Assembly: GCA_007693395.1 (NCBI GenBank) | Contig: REDS01000130.1 | Location: 1 to 37,561 of the forward strand | Source of the DNA: Balneolaceae bacterium | Lineage (GTDB): Bacteria > Bacteroidota > Rhodothermia > Balneolales > Balneolaceae | Length of the DNA: 37,561 nucleotides | Reading direction: 5' to 3' | In this document: positions 7,200 through 16,598 of the stretch, in pieces | Layout of the letters: each line of letters begins with the position of its first letter | Position numbering within the stretch: position 1 is the stretch's first letter | The notes under the pieces: model-generated | The model's database searches: none | What the model was told of the DNA's origin: nothing | Seen by the model: only the letters and a program-made list of their open reading frames with translations | Position numbers and translations under genes: made by a program

Positions 7200-7209
7200 A
7201 TTTTTGGGT

Positions 7210-7866
7210 ATGATGTTTAAAATCCCTCAATTCCCACCCTTACATTTTGGCTCCATCTACTGTATAGGGCGTAACTACGCCGAACATATCAAAGAGATGA
7301 AGAGCACAAGAACAGAAACACCTGTAGTTTTCTTAAAACCAAGGTGCAGCTTAGTGCTTAATAATGACTCTATTCTTCTTCCTGAAGAGTCTGCTAATGT
7401 ACACCACGAGGTAGAACTTGTACTGTTGATTGGCAAAACGTGCAAAAACATAAAAGCCAAAGACGCATTAGATGCAATAAAAGCAATTGCCGTTGGAATT
7501 GATGTTACAGCAAGAGATATTCAGTCAGACGCGAAGAAGAGTGGCCTGCCCTGGACCCTTGCAAAAGGCTTCAACACATTTGCACCTGTGGGAAATTTTG
7601 TAACCTTCGGTAAAGAGATAGATCTGCAACATATAGATATCTCTGTTACTGTAAATAATGAAATTAGACAGCAGGGAAATACGCGAGACATGATTTTTCC
7701 TGTTGTTGAAATCATATCCTATCTAAGCGGGCGTTTCACTCTATATCCCGGAGACCTGATTTTTACCGGTACCCCGGAAGGCGTTAGCCAAATAAAACCC
7801 GGAGATAAAATTGAAGCTCAAATCGGCAATAACCTATCAACACTTTCTGCAGATGTTAAAGCGTAG
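7210..7866 (+). CDS. Fumarylacetoacetate hydrolase family protein (FAHD1-like)
   Basis: This is a roughly 218-residue single-domain FAH-family enzyme. It shows the opening YCIGRNYAEH, metal-ligand glutamates in HHEVELVLLIG, the conserved GIDVTARDIQ and LPWTLAKGFNTFAPVG blocks, and the closing GDLIFTGTPEGV. Short bacterial members hydrolyse or decarboxylate acylpyruvates or oxaloacetate using Mg2+; the exact substrate cannot be told from sequence. The ATG at 7210 or 7213 is preferred to an in-frame TTG at 7204, which lies in the tail of the preceding terminator region. The 3' end overlaps the start of the M23 peptidase gene by 14 bp, so the two are probably co-transcribed. Confidence 0.82.
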   Translation: MMFKIPQFPPLHFGSIYCIGRNYAEHIKEMKSTRTETPVVFLKPRCSLVLNNDSILLPEESANVHHEVELVLLIGKTCKNIKAKDALDAIKAIAVGIDVTARDIQSDAKKSGLPWTLAKGFNTFAPVGNFVTFGKEIDLQHIDISVTVNNEIRQQGNTRDMIFPVVEIISYLSGRFTLYPGDLIFTGTPEGVSQIKPGDKIEAQIGNNLSTLSADVKA

Positions 7867-9724
7867 TTTTTTTCTTAGCCTGATAATTACAGTTACAACT
7901 GCTTCTGTAACTGTTCAGAAAGCATCTGCTCAACCCCTCTCATTTCTCGCTGATTCTGTTTCATACTTATGGCCAACGGATGCAAGCAATCAATTATCAT
8001 CAACGTTTGCAGAAACCCGTTCCGCACACCTGCATGCCGGCCTCGATATACGTACCTGGGGGCAAGAAGGCTACAGAGTATTTGCAACCCGTTATGGCGT
8101 TATTTACAGAATTGGGATGAGTCCGTTTGGTTACGGAAATGTTATTTACATGAAGCACGGAGACGGCAGCTATTCTGTATATGCTCACCTGAACAGGTTT
8201 GAACCAAAATTACAGGCATTTGCCGACTCCTTACGATTAATTGACTATACAGCTGACCTTGATAAAATTATTTTTGAAGAGGGCTTTACCTATAAAAAGG
8301 GCGATGTGATTGGATATACCGGTTCTACAGGTGTAGGTCCGCCGCATTTACATTTTGAATTACGAACTCCTGAGTTTAAACCATTCAACCCGTTGTTAAC
8401 CAATCTAACTGTTCATGATAACATACCGCCGGTATTTAGGCAGCTTGGCATCGAATACCTTGATGATGAAACACTGAGGTTGAAGGATTATCGAATTGTA
8501 AACGGAACGGGATCCGGAAGCAGGTATAATTTCGGTGAGATTACAGTGAACGGGCCTGTGGGCTTATCTGTAAATGTGCACGACAGGGCAAACAATACAC
8601 CTAATGTGTATGCCGTCCATACCTTAACCATGATGCACCATGCAGATACACTTTTCCATTCGCAGGCAGATTATTTTCCTTTTATGTATGCCAATCATAT
8701 GTTTTTGGACAGATCATACCCAATTCTTGTGCAAACCAGGCGGGGTTTTCAGCGTCTCTATAAGGTAAAGGGCAACAGGCTTCCGATGTACCAAACCAAT
8801 TCATCACTCGGCCTGATAGATTTTGATACAGGTACCTACCCCATCCGGATCATTGCAGCTGATGCAAACGGAAACAGAAGTATCGCAAATCTTACGATAC
8901 ATGTAAACCCTTCCGGTAAGTCGCCACGTGATGAAATTACCTATATCCCAACCTATCCAAAACCAAGTAATCCAATATCGCAGGCTAATAAATGGAATAA
9001 TCTAAAACTGGATGAGAACCGTATGTTGCTTGTTTCAGCCAGTGATGATGTGATTCCATTCTCTCGTGATGTTCGATACTATAAAAATGAATCCATAAAC
9101 AGCTTCGAGAAATTTCTGGTACCCGGTAAACGAACCATTTTTAAAAGCCCGGATAATATGATGTGGATAGAATTTCCGGAAAATGCACTTCATGATACAC
9201 TTCAGCTGAGAATGGATATCGTAAAAACAGGCACTACCATTCAGTTTAATTTCGACCCCGACAGGCTGCCACTTGCTGAAAGAATTCAATTTAATTATCT
9301 GCTCCCAGATTATTTAAATGAAAATGAGCGCTTGGGACTGTTTTCCGTTGACAGATACAGAGATAGACACTTCTTCTTGAATGCAATGAATAATCATGGT
9401 GTTATCAGGGGGTCGCTGAGGGAAATAAGCAGCCTGATTATTAAAAGTGACAATACACCACCCTGGGTTGGAAGGCCGCGTTTAGAAAGAAATCTGGCTG
9501 GTAATCATGTTGTAATTTTGCCGGTCAGAGATGGAGATACAGGTATTAACTACAGGAATTCACTTATCAAAGTAAATGGAATGCGAGGAATTATTGAATA
9601 CGATCCCGAAAAAAACTTCCTGATTTTTTACAATCCTGAATTTAGGCCGGCGCCATCAAACCAGATAGAAGCTGAAGTACTCGATGGTGCCGGTAACCGC
9701 ACAGTACGATCGTTTACAATTTAA
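7853..9724 (+). CDS. M23-family metallopeptidase with long C-terminal extension
   Basis: With the ATG at 7853 the protein is 623 residues long and starts with a clear signal peptide (MLKRSFFLSLIITV...SAQ, cleavage near 27). The LytM/M23 domain spans about residues 38-175: zinc ligands H61 and D65 in HAGLD and H167 in HLHF, with catalytic-type H112 in YAHL and H165. All key residues are present, so it should be an active peptidoglycan or peptide hydrolase in the periplasm or at the surface. Residues about 180-623 are beta-rich with no motif I can name. An in-frame ATG at 7811 exists but would add 14 residues before the signal peptide and deepen the overlap with the upstream gene. Confidence 0.85.
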   Translation: MLKRSFFLSLIITVTTASVTVQKASAQPLSFLADSVSYLWPTDASNQLSSTFAETRSAHLHAGLDIRTWGQEGYRVFATRYGVIYRIGMSPFGYGNVIYMKHGDGSYSVYAHLNRFEPKLQAFADSLRLIDYTADLDKIIFEEGFTYKKGDVIGYTGSTGVGPPHLHFELRTPEFKPFNPLLTNLTVHDNIPPVFRQLGIEYLDDETLRLKDYRIVNGTGSGSRYNFGEITVNGPVGLSVNVHDRANNTPNVYAVHTLTMMHHADTLFHSQADYFPFMYANHMFLDRSYPILVQTRRGFQRLYKVKGNRLPMYQTNSSLGLIDFDTGTYPIRIIAADANGNRSIANLTIHVNPSGKSPRDEITYIPTYPKPSNPISQANKWNNLKLDENRMLLVSASDDVIPFSRDVRYYKNESINSFEKFLVPGKRTIFKSPDNMMWIEFPENALHDTLQLRMDIVKTGTTIQFNFDPDRLPLAERIQFNYLLPDYLNENERLGLFSVDRYRDRHFFLNAMNNHGVIRGSLREISSLIIKSDNTPPWVGRPRLERNLAGNHVVILPVRDGDTGINYRNSLIKVNGMRGIIEYDPEKNFLIFYNPEFRPAPSNQIEAEVLDGAGNRTVRSFTI

Positions 9725-9729
9725 TTCCT

Positions 9730-10107
9730 TTATAAATGTGCAATACAGCTAATTTCCACAAGCACATTTTTTGGTAATGTTTTTACTGCTACCGTTTCCC
9801 TTGCCGGCGGGTTATCACCAAAGTGGCCACCATAAATTTCATTCATTATGGGAAAATCATCCATAGAAGCCAAAAATATGGAACATTTAAGAACATTCTG
9901 AAAACCACTACCGGAGGCTGTAAGAACTGCTTCAAGATTCTCCATCACCTGTTTGGTTTGTTCTTCAATTCCACCCTTAATAATTGTCATGCTTTCAGGT
10001 AGCAGAGCAATCTGGCCTGAACAATAAACAATGTTATTATAAATAACGGCTTGACTATAAGGGCCAATTGCAGATGGTGCTTTTGTTGTCTCGACTATTT
10101 TTTTCAT
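9730..10107 (-). CDS. ridA: RidA-family enamine/imine deaminase
   Basis: The 125-residue protein matches the Rid/YjgF family along its length: APSAIGPYSQAV, the YCSGQIAL strand, the FGDNPPARETVAV block with R103 and the VEISCIA end with E118. R103 and E118 correspond to the substrate-binding arginine and the conserved glutamate of active RidA. RidA hydrolyses reactive 2-aminoacrylate released by PLP enzymes, so the nearby trans-sulfuration enzyme is a plausible source, although that gene is on the other strand. The ATG at 10107 gives the canonical N-terminus; an upstream ATG at 10152 adds 15 unconserved residues. It converges with the M23 gene with only 5 bp between stops. Confidence 0.9.
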   Translation of the reverse strand: MKKIVETTKAPSAIGPYSQAVIYNNIVYCSGQIALLPESMTIIKGGIEEQTKQVMENLEAVLTASGSGFQNVLKCSIFLASMDDFPIMNEIYGGHFGDNPPARETVAVKTLPKNVLVEISCIAHL

Positions 10108-10206
10108 AGTAAATATCTGTTGGAAACATTTATGATTTATATGATATATCACTCTATGTGAAAGTATGACAAACCGTTATATTTTCCATCAGTTTCCATG
10201 CAGTTA

Positions 10207-10237
10207 TTGCGGAATCATCTATATATGGTTACTTTAG
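10207..10237 (+). promoter_or_regulatory. Candidate promoter for the TPR lipoprotein pair
   Basis: TTG (10207-10209) and TACTTTAG (10230-10237) are separated by 20 bp, which is close to the Bacteroidota -33/-7 arrangement TTTG...TAnnTTTG. The element lies 40 bp before the ATG at 10278, in the divergent gap between ridA and the TPR gene. Confidence 0.4.
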
Positions 10238-10277
10238 AACGATTAACCAAATTCAATTTGAACGATAAATATTACAT

Positions 10278-11597
10278 ATGAAAAGCTATAAACCATTTCT
10301 ATTAATCATTGCTTTAGCCGGTCTTTTTTGGGCATGTGAAACGACCGATCCGTTTGTGAATGAGGTACAATTAAACATTTTTACCGGAGATTTTGAGGCA
10401 GCACTTGCAGTTGCTGATAACGCAATTACAGAAAACGAATCAAATCATGTTGCTCACTATTATAGAGGAATAGTTCTGGCAGCTCAGGCAGAAACGCTTG
10501 AAGATCCAGCAGAAAGGCGTTCATATTTTGAAAGGGCACGTGAGTCTTTCATGACATCGAGAAGTTTAATGGAAGCCATGGAAGAGAAGCCTGATGAGTG
10601 GGAGGAATTAAACGATGCTATTATAGTTTACTGGGCAGATGAGTACAACGCCGGTGTTAATATTCAAACTGACGACAGCCTGTTTAATGCCACACCAGAT
10701 CCATTCAGAGTATCTTTAGCGCATTTATATAATGCAGCTACAATCAATCCTGATAGTGCAATGACTTTTCAGGTGATTTCATCAACATATTTCCAGCTTG
10801 ATGAAGTAGATAATGCAATTACTGCTTATCAAAGAGCCATGGAACTGCTCGATCCGCCACTATCTGATGATTTTGAATACCTGGCAAGCCTTTTCCTTTT
10901 TGTAGAAAGATTTGATGATGCCATTCGAACATCAGAAGAAGCACTTGAACTATATCCTGATGAAACAATCTTTGTTCAGTTCATGGCTGATGCCTATATA
11001 CAATCCGGTAATCAGGAACGTGCTATTGAGCTTGTTGAAGGTTTGATTGCGAATGATCCTGAGAACCCTACTTACCGCAGAGTGCTGGGAACACAAATCT
11101 ATCAAACAGTTGATAGATTAACTACAGAAGCAGCACAACTTTATGAGCGCCAGTTCGATTTAAGACAAGCTGCCAGAAACCAGAGTGGTGATGAATTAGC
11201 ACAAACAGAGGCTGAATTAGAACAGCTTAACAACAGAGTAGATGAGTTGGAGCAAGAAATTGATGAGCTTACTCAAATCTCTGTTCGGGAAATGACCAGA
11301 GTTACTGAACTCGAGCCGGAGAGCGAATCAGCTCATTTTATTCTTGGAATTATTTTCCAGAACCGTGCTGCAAATCTCTTCGATAGGAGAAACAACACAA
11401 CGGATAACCAAGAAGCGCAAGAGTATGATGAGAGAGCTCGTGAAAACTTACGTGAAGCCCTTGTATTCTACGAAAGAGCTGCTGAGATAAATCCTGATAA
11501 TCCAGAAAACTGGCAATCTCTTTACCAGGTTTACGTTACACTTGGAATGGAAGCAGAAGCAGAAGAAGCTATGCGCCGCGCCGGTTTTGATGACTAA
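10278..11597 (+). CDS. TPR-repeat lipoprotein
   Basis: The 439-residue protein begins with a lipoprotein signal, LIIALAGLFWAC, giving Cys20. Several tetratricopeptide repeats follow: YRGIVLAAQAE, the DNAITAYQRAMEL unit, the AIRTSEEALELYPDE unit and a final YERAAEINPDNPENWQSL. Between repeats, residues about 305-335 form an acidic coiled coil (ELEQLNNRVDELEQEIDEL). It is probably anchored in the outer or inner membrane facing the periplasm and acts as a protein-interaction scaffold. The next gene, 19 bp downstream, is a paralogue with the same layout, so the two may work as a heteromer. No enzyme motif is present. Confidence 0.8.
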   Translation: MKSYKPFLLIIALAGLFWACETTDPFVNEVQLNIFTGDFEAALAVADNAITENESNHVAHYYRGIVLAAQAETLEDPAERRSYFERARESFMTSRSLMEAMEEKPDEWEELNDAIIVYWADEYNAGVNIQTDDSLFNATPDPFRVSLAHLYNAATINPDSAMTFQVISSTYFQLDEVDNAITAYQRAMELLDPPLSDDFEYLASLFLFVERFDDAIRTSEEALELYPDETIFVQFMADAYIQSGNQERAIELVEGLIANDPENPTYRRVLGTQIYQTVDRLTTEAAQLYERQFDLRQAARNQSGDELAQTEAELEQLNNRVDELEQEIDELTQISVREMTRVTELEPESESAHFILGIIFQNRAANLFDRRNNTTDNQEAQEYDERARENLREALVFYERAAEINPDNPENWQSLYQVYVTLGMEAEAEEAMRRAGFDD

Positions 11598-11616
11598 TTA
11601 TTAATAAGTTATTTAT

Positions 11617-12828
11617 ATGATCTATTTATTAACCCGAATGGCAGGTTTCGCACTTGCCTTCGGGATTTTTTTTGCAATTTCATGCACATCTACTGAAAAC
11701 GTTGTTCAAACTCAGCAAGATAACAGTTCAGAAGAAACGTTTGATGAACAACTTCGAAACGTAAACGAAAGAATAACACAAACGCCTGATAATCAGCAAC
11801 TATATGTTGAGAAAGCCCGGCTGCTCTCAAACTACGCTGCAACATTTAGTTCACCTGATCAGAGATTAATTCTGTATAAAAATCTCAGAGATCTCTCTAA
11901 CGAAAATAGTGGTAACCAACCTGAGATTGTATCCATTAAAAAAGATGCCTGGAATAAAGAGCATAGCAGCGGGCTGCAATTACTTCAGAAAGATTCAGAT
12001 ATCTTCCACGAACAATCACAAACTATTATTGCCCATTTCGATAATGCTATAACGCTTATCCCTGATTCACTTCAAACCTACAACCTGAAAGCCACAACGC
12101 TTTATAGAATAGGCAACCTGCACGCTGCCATTGAAACGTTAGAAACTGCTAAATCTTTCAAAACCATAAGCACTTCAAATCTTGATGAGAAAATTGCTTA
12201 TTTACACTTAGAATCTGGCAATATTCAAGAAGCACTGTCTTTCTACAATCAATTATCAGAAGCGTACCCTGATGACGAAAATTATCGCAATGGGTTAATT
12301 AATGCTTTAATTCTGAATGAGCAACATGAAGAAGCAGTTGCCATACTCAAAGATTTATCAGAGCAATATCCTGCACGGTTTTTCTATCGGGAAGCTTTAG
12401 CAACAGAAACTTTTTTCCTCGTTAAAAACAGAAGTGAAGAGTTGCTTCAGTCAGACCCTGATGAATTGAATGTTGAAGAAAATCTCAACACAATTATCGC
12501 ATATCTGAACGATTCTCATTCAATATTCAACGCACTAAGTTCAGACGCACCGGTTAATGAGGAGAGCGCTTTGCGAATTGCAGCATTCTATAAAAATTCA
12601 GCGCACATGCTTAGCACTTTAGCTGATGAACTTGAGATTGAAGCAGAAAAAAAAGAAGAGCTCGAAGCAATGTACCTTGCATTTATTGAGAACTCTCTGC
12701 CATCATGGGAACGGCTTACAGAGATAAACCCAAATAATTTGGATTATCTGGTTAATTTGAAACAAGCGTATCAGGCTCTTGGCATGGATGAAGAAGCAGA
12801 TGCAATTCAACGATCCATAAATTTTTAG
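11617..12828 (+). CDS. TPR-repeat lipoprotein, paralogue of the preceding gene
   Basis: This 403-residue protein has a lipoprotein signal ending AISC (Cys23) and then TPR-like helices: YNLKATTLYRIGNLHAAIETLE, IQEALSFYNQLSEAYPDD and HEEAVAILKDLSEQYP. Its C-terminus (TEINPNNLDYLVNLKQAYQ, then LGMDEEADAI) closely mirrors the end of the upstream protein (AEINPDNPENW..., then LGMEAEAEEAM), so tandem duplication is likely. The internal coiled coil of the first paralogue is replaced by a stretch ending AEKKEELEAM. It is followed 4 bp later by a trans-sulfuration enzyme gene, which may be read from the same transcript although the functions do not obviously relate. Confidence 0.78.
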   Translation: MIYLLTRMAGFALAFGIFFAISCTSTENVVQTQQDNSSEETFDEQLRNVNERITQTPDNQQLYVEKARLLSNYAATFSSPDQRLILYKNLRDLSNENSGNQPEIVSIKKDAWNKEHSSGLQLLQKDSDIFHEQSQTIIAHFDNAITLIPDSLQTYNLKATTLYRIGNLHAAIETLETAKSFKTISTSNLDEKIAYLHLESGNIQEALSFYNQLSEAYPDDENYRNGLINALILNEQHEEAVAILKDLSEQYPARFFYREALATETFFLVKNRSEELLQSDPDELNVEENLNTIIAYLNDSHSIFNALSSDAPVNEESALRIAAFYKNSAHMLSTLADELEIEAEKKEELEAMYLAFIENSLPSWERLTEINPNNLDYLVNLKQAYQALGMDEEADAIQRSINF

Positions 12829-12832
12829 AACT

Positions 12833-13975
12833 ATGAAGTTTAATACTAAAACCATTCATGCCGGCCAAAAACCTGATGAGACAGCTGGTGCAGTGATGCC
12901 ACCGGTATATTTCACATCAACCTATGTACAATCTGCTCCAAACCAACACAAAGGTTATGACTATGCCAGAGTGGGCAACCCAACCCGTACTGCACTTGAA
13001 AAACTAATTGCAGGGCTTGAGGAAGCTGATGAATGTGCATGTTTCTCGAGTGGTGTAGGCGCAATTGATGCCATTCTGAAAACCTTAACTCCCGGTGACC
13101 ATGTAATCTCTACGAATGATCTTTATGGAGGTACATACAGATTATTTACACAGGTTTTTGAAAAGTATGGTATTGAATTTTCATTTGTTGATATGAGCGA
13201 TATCAACAAAATTGAGAACAGTGTTCAGGCAAACACAAAGCTTATCTGGATAGAAACACCAACCAATCCACTTCTGCGCATAATTGATATCAAAGCTGCG
13301 GCCGAAATTGCCGGGAAAGCGGGTGCTTTAAGTGTGGTGGATAATACTTTTGCAAGCCCTTATTTACAACAACCACTTTTGCTCGGTGCTGATGTTGTAA
13401 TGCACTCTACAACAAAATATCTGGGAGGGCACTCAGATGTAATTGGCGGTGCGATTGCATCATCTAACGCCAATTTCATGGAGAAAATCAAATTTCAGGT
13501 AAAAACTACCGGAGCCGTACCCGGACCTATGGATTGTTATCTTGTTTTACGGGGAATAAAAACTCTTGCAGTTCGAGTTGAGCGATCTGTTGAAAATGCA
13601 AAAATTATAGCCAAACATCTAAATGTTCATCCATCTGTTGGACATGTTTTTTACCCCGGTTTGCTCTCTCACCCTCAGCACGATCTTGCCGGAAAACAGA
13701 TGAGCGATTATGGAGCTATGCTATCTTTCGAGCTTAAAGATTCTACGTTTGAGGATTCCGCTGAATTTATGCAGAAAACGAAAATTTTTGCCCTGGCCGA
13801 GAGCCTTGGAGGGGTTGAATCTTTGATTAGCCATCCTGCATCAATGACACACGGTTCTATTCCAAAAGATGTCCGTGAACAAGCTGGCCTGAAAGATACA
13901 CTAATAAGGCTATCTGTTGGTATAGAAGATGTTAATGACTTAATTAACGATCTTGAACAGGCTTTTGAAAAATAA
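12833..13975 (+). CDS. Trans-sulfuration PLP enzyme (cystathionine gamma-synthase/lyase family)
   Basis: The 380-residue protein is full length for the Cys/Met-metabolism PLP family. YDYARVGNPTRTALE, then FSSGVGAID, ETPTNPLL, VVDNTFASPYLQQP and MHSTTKYLGGHSDVIGG appear in order. PLP would be bound at K195 in STTKYLGG with D170 contacting the ring nitrogen. The family includes cystathionine gamma-synthase, gamma-lyase and homocysteine-forming sulfhydrylases; sequence motifs visible here do not separate synthase from lyase, so I leave the symbol blank. The start is the ATG 4 bp after the TPR gene, and the stop lies 10 bp before the thiolase ATG. Confidence 0.85.
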   Translation: MKFNTKTIHAGQKPDETAGAVMPPVYFTSTYVQSAPNQHKGYDYARVGNPTRTALEKLIAGLEEADECACFSSGVGAIDAILKTLTPGDHVISTNDLYGGTYRLFTQVFEKYGIEFSFVDMSDINKIENSVQANTKLIWIETPTNPLLRIIDIKAAAEIAGKAGALSVVDNTFASPYLQQPLLLGADVVMHSTTKYLGGHSDVIGGAIASSNANFMEKIKFQVKTTGAVPGPMDCYLVLRGIKTLAVRVERSVENAKIIAKHLNVHPSVGHVFYPGLLSHPQHDLAGKQMSDYGAMLSFELKDSTFEDSAEFMQKTKIFALAESLGGVESLISHPASMTHGSIPKDVREQAGLKDTLIRLSVGIEDVNDLINDLEQAFEK

Positions 13976-13985
13976 ATCTACCATT

Positions 13986-15164
13986 ATGAGAAACTGTGTA
14001 ATAGTTGAAGCAAAACGAACACCAATCGGGTCATTTGGTGGTAGCCTATCATCCTTTACTGCACCGGAATTAGGTTCTGCAGTGATGTTTGAACTCATCA
14101 AAAAAACGGGACTAAATCCGAATCAAATTGATGAAGTAGTAATGGGTAATGTACTTAATGCAGGTATTGGCCAGGCACCGGCAAGACAGGCAGCCATTAA
14201 GGCCGGGCTTCCAGATAAAATACCCGCAACTACAGTAAATAAAGTTTGCGCTTCAGGGACAAAAGCTATTATGATTGCCGCGGATCAAATAGCACTTGGG
14301 CAAAACAATATTATGATTGCAGGCGGAATGGAGAGCATGAGCAATGTGCCCTACTACCTAAAAAACCATCGCTTCGGATCAAAACTTGGAAATGCAGAAG
14401 TCATTGACGGAATTATCCATGACGGGCTTTGGGATGTATACAACAACTTTCATATGGGCAGCGCAGGTGAGTTGTGTGCAAAAGAGTGCAACATAAGCCG
14501 AAATGAACAGGATCAATATGCCATTGAATCGTACAAAAGGGCTATTAATGCGCGTGACAATGGCTGGTTCAATGATGAAATTGTACCCATAAAAGTTGCC
14601 GGGAGAAAAGGCGACGTTACAATGGTATCTTCTGATGAAGAACTTGGGAAAGTGAACTTCGAAAAAATTCCTCAACTCAGGCCTGTTTTCGCAAAAGATG
14701 GTACCATAACCGCTGCAAACGCGAGCAGTATTAATGACGGTGCCGCCGCACTATTATTAATGAGTGAAGAGAGAGCCAAAGAGTTAGACATCTCTCCTAT
14801 TGCTAAAATTTTGAGCCACTCAAGCGCAGCAAAAGCGCCGGAATGGTTCACAACAGCACCGGCTGATGCAATTCCATTGGCATTAAAAAGAGCCTCCATT
14901 GAAAAAAATGATGTTGACCTATTTGAAATTAATGAGGCATTCTCCGTAGTGTCGTTAATCAATAATCAACTTCTTGAACTAAACCCTGATAAAGTTAACA
15001 TAAATGGTGGTGCTGTAAGTATTGGGCACCCAATAGGATGTTCAGGCTCACGAATTGTTGTTACTCTTCTGAATGCACTAAAGAGAACCGGGGGCACTAT
15101 AGGGTGTGCAGGCATTTGCAATGGTGGCGGTGGTGCTTCTGCACTTGTTTTAGAGATGTTGTAA
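13986..15164 (+). CDS. atoB: Acetyl-CoA C-acetyltransferase (thiolase)
   Basis: The 392-residue thiolase carries the nucleophile C88 in VNKVCASG, H348 in GGAVSIGHPIGCSG and the second acid/base C378 in CAGICNGGGGA. N-terminal VIVEAKRTPIGSFGG and the MGNVLNAGIGQ loop fit biosynthetic acetoacetyl-CoA thiolases. It reversibly condenses two acetyl-CoA and would also finish the degradation of glutaryl-CoA through crotonyl-CoA, linking it to gcdH in the same window. An earlier in-frame start at 13953 would overlap the preceding gene and add 11 unconserved residues, so the ATG at 13986 is preferred. Confidence 0.88.
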   Translation: MRNCVIVEAKRTPIGSFGGSLSSFTAPELGSAVMFELIKKTGLNPNQIDEVVMGNVLNAGIGQAPARQAAIKAGLPDKIPATTVNKVCASGTKAIMIAADQIALGQNNIMIAGGMESMSNVPYYLKNHRFGSKLGNAEVIDGIIHDGLWDVYNNFHMGSAGELCAKECNISRNEQDQYAIESYKRAINARDNGWFNDEIVPIKVAGRKGDVTMVSSDEELGKVNFEKIPQLRPVFAKDGTITAANASSINDGAAALLLMSEERAKELDISPIAKILSHSSAAKAPEWFTTAPADAIPLALKRASIEKNDVDLFEINEAFSVVSLINNQLLELNPDKVNINGGAVSIGHPIGCSGSRIVVTLLNALKRTGGTIGCAGICNGGGGASALVLEML

Positions 15165-15420
15165 TTACAAACAGTATGTTTATCTATCATCTTGATTTTT
15201 TAAACAGGCAGATGTATAATACTGACATCATACAACAACATCTTTTTTAATTCCTATTCAAGCTTATACCCTTTCAAACAATATCAGCCTATAGAACTAA
15301 AGCTACTGTTTTCATTTCAAATAATCCGGCGGATAATTAGTACTACTCTATGGTAGGTTTCCTCTAATTTCGGTTATTTTTTGTGTAGAACAATATAAAG
15401 GCTAAATCAAAGTTTTTTAC

Positions 15421-15428
15421 TATATTTC
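15421..15428 (+). promoter_or_regulatory. Candidate -7 element upstream of porV
   Basis: TATATTTC differs from TAnnTTTG at one position and lies 34 bp before the porV ATG. It is the best promoter-like site in the 297-bp gap (15165-15461) after the thiolase gene. The rest of that gap is AT-rich, with no other gene or strong hairpin that I can see. Confidence 0.35.
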
Positions 15429-15461
15429 ATACAGTTTATATACAAATCCATCTTATCTATT

Positions 15462-16589
15462 ATGAGAAAAATCTTTATCACTCTACTCGTTGCAGCTTTT
15501 ATTCCTTTTGGAGCAATTCAGGCACAGGTAGGCATTACCGCAGTTCCATTTCTTCAAATTGAACCCGATTCCCGCGCCACAGGCATGGGTAATACAGGTG
15601 TTGCAATTGCAGATAATGCATCAGCAATTTTCTGGAATCCAGCCGGACTTGCTTTTCAAAATCAAAGCCAGATAAGCCTTACCCACGCAAACTGGCTACC
15701 CGCATTTAATGCAGACCTTTTTTATGATTATTTGGTAGGTACCTACTACGTGGAAGGAATTGGAACCATAGGTGGCCACATTACTTTCCTGAATCTTGGG
15801 GAACAAACCCGAACAGACGAAACAGGATTAGAACTTGGCCGATTTAACAGTTTCGAAATTTCTGCAGGCCTGTCTTATGGGTTTAGAATTTCCGATAATT
15901 TTGCTGTTGGTACAGGCTTACGTTACATCTACAGCTCACTTGCTGATGGCAGTGTTAGCGGGCAGGATATAAGCCCTGGATCGAGCATAGCTGTTGACCT
16001 TTCAGCCCTGTACAAAACCAATCCCTTCACTGTTGGCAGCAGAATGGCGAACTTTAATGCCGGTATTAACCTCTCTAATATTGGTCCCGGTATACAGTAT
16101 ACAGACAATGCACAGAAAGATCCGCTGCCAACTATGTTGCGTGCCGGTTGGGCCTACACGATGGATCTTGACAGAAACGGTTTAAACCGAATCACGTTCG
16201 CCAACGATATATCCAAAGTAATGGCGAGAAATGAGCGAATTGGTTCTGATCCTGACAGCCCTGAATACGAAACGATGGGTGTTTTCGAAGCACTTTTCAA
16301 TTCATGGGGCTCATTCGAGCGCTTTAATGGAGTAGAAACCGTTAGTGTAAGCCTTGCACAACAACTTATGTTTGGCTTTGGCCTTGAATACTGGTACGAT
16401 AATCTATTCGCACTCCGTACAGGTTATTACTACGAGCATCCGGAAAATGGAAACAGAGAATTTATTACTCTTGGTGCAGGCCTCAGATACAACATTTTTG
16501 GTGTAGATTTCAGTTACCTTTATGCACTTGAAGACGATCACCCACTTGCTAACACAATCCGATTAAGCGTGTTGATCAACTTCAGATAA
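15462..16589 (+). CDS. porV: Type IX secretion outer-membrane protein PorV
   Basis: The 375-residue protein has a signal peptide (MRKIFITLLVAAFIPFGAIQAQ). The diagnostic N-terminal block of the PorV/PorQ family follows: PFLQIEPDSRATGMGNTGVAIADNASA is seen in two parts around residues 29-55, with FWNPAGLA after it. The remainder alternates aromatic beta strands and ends in VLINFR, as expected for a FadL-like 14-strand barrel. In the type IX system PorV takes CTD-bearing cargo from the translocon and passes it to the attachment complex. The gene immediately downstream encodes a CTD-bearing protein. PorQ is shorter and usually less similar at the N-terminus, so PorV is favoured. Confidence 0.85.
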   Translation: MRKIFITLLVAAFIPFGAIQAQVGITAVPFLQIEPDSRATGMGNTGVAIADNASAIFWNPAGLAFQNQSQISLTHANWLPAFNADLFYDYLVGTYYVEGIGTIGGHITFLNLGEQTRTDETGLELGRFNSFEISAGLSYGFRISDNFAVGTGLRYIYSSLADGSVSGQDISPGSSIAVDLSALYKTNPFTVGSRMANFNAGINLSNIGPGIQYTDNAQKDPLPTMLRAGWAYTMDLDRNGLNRITFANDISKVMARNERIGSDPDSPEYETMGVFEALFNSWGSFERFNGVETVSVSLAQQLMFGFGLEYWYDNLFALRTGYYYEHPENGNREFITLGAGLRYNIFGVDFSYLYALEDDHPLANTIRLSVLINFR

Positions 16590-16598
16590 GCTTTATTA

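Noticed and set aside
7204-7209. TTG start for the FAH-family protein
   Set aside because: It lies immediately behind the terminator T-run of rpmA, and two ATG codons follow within six to nine bases.
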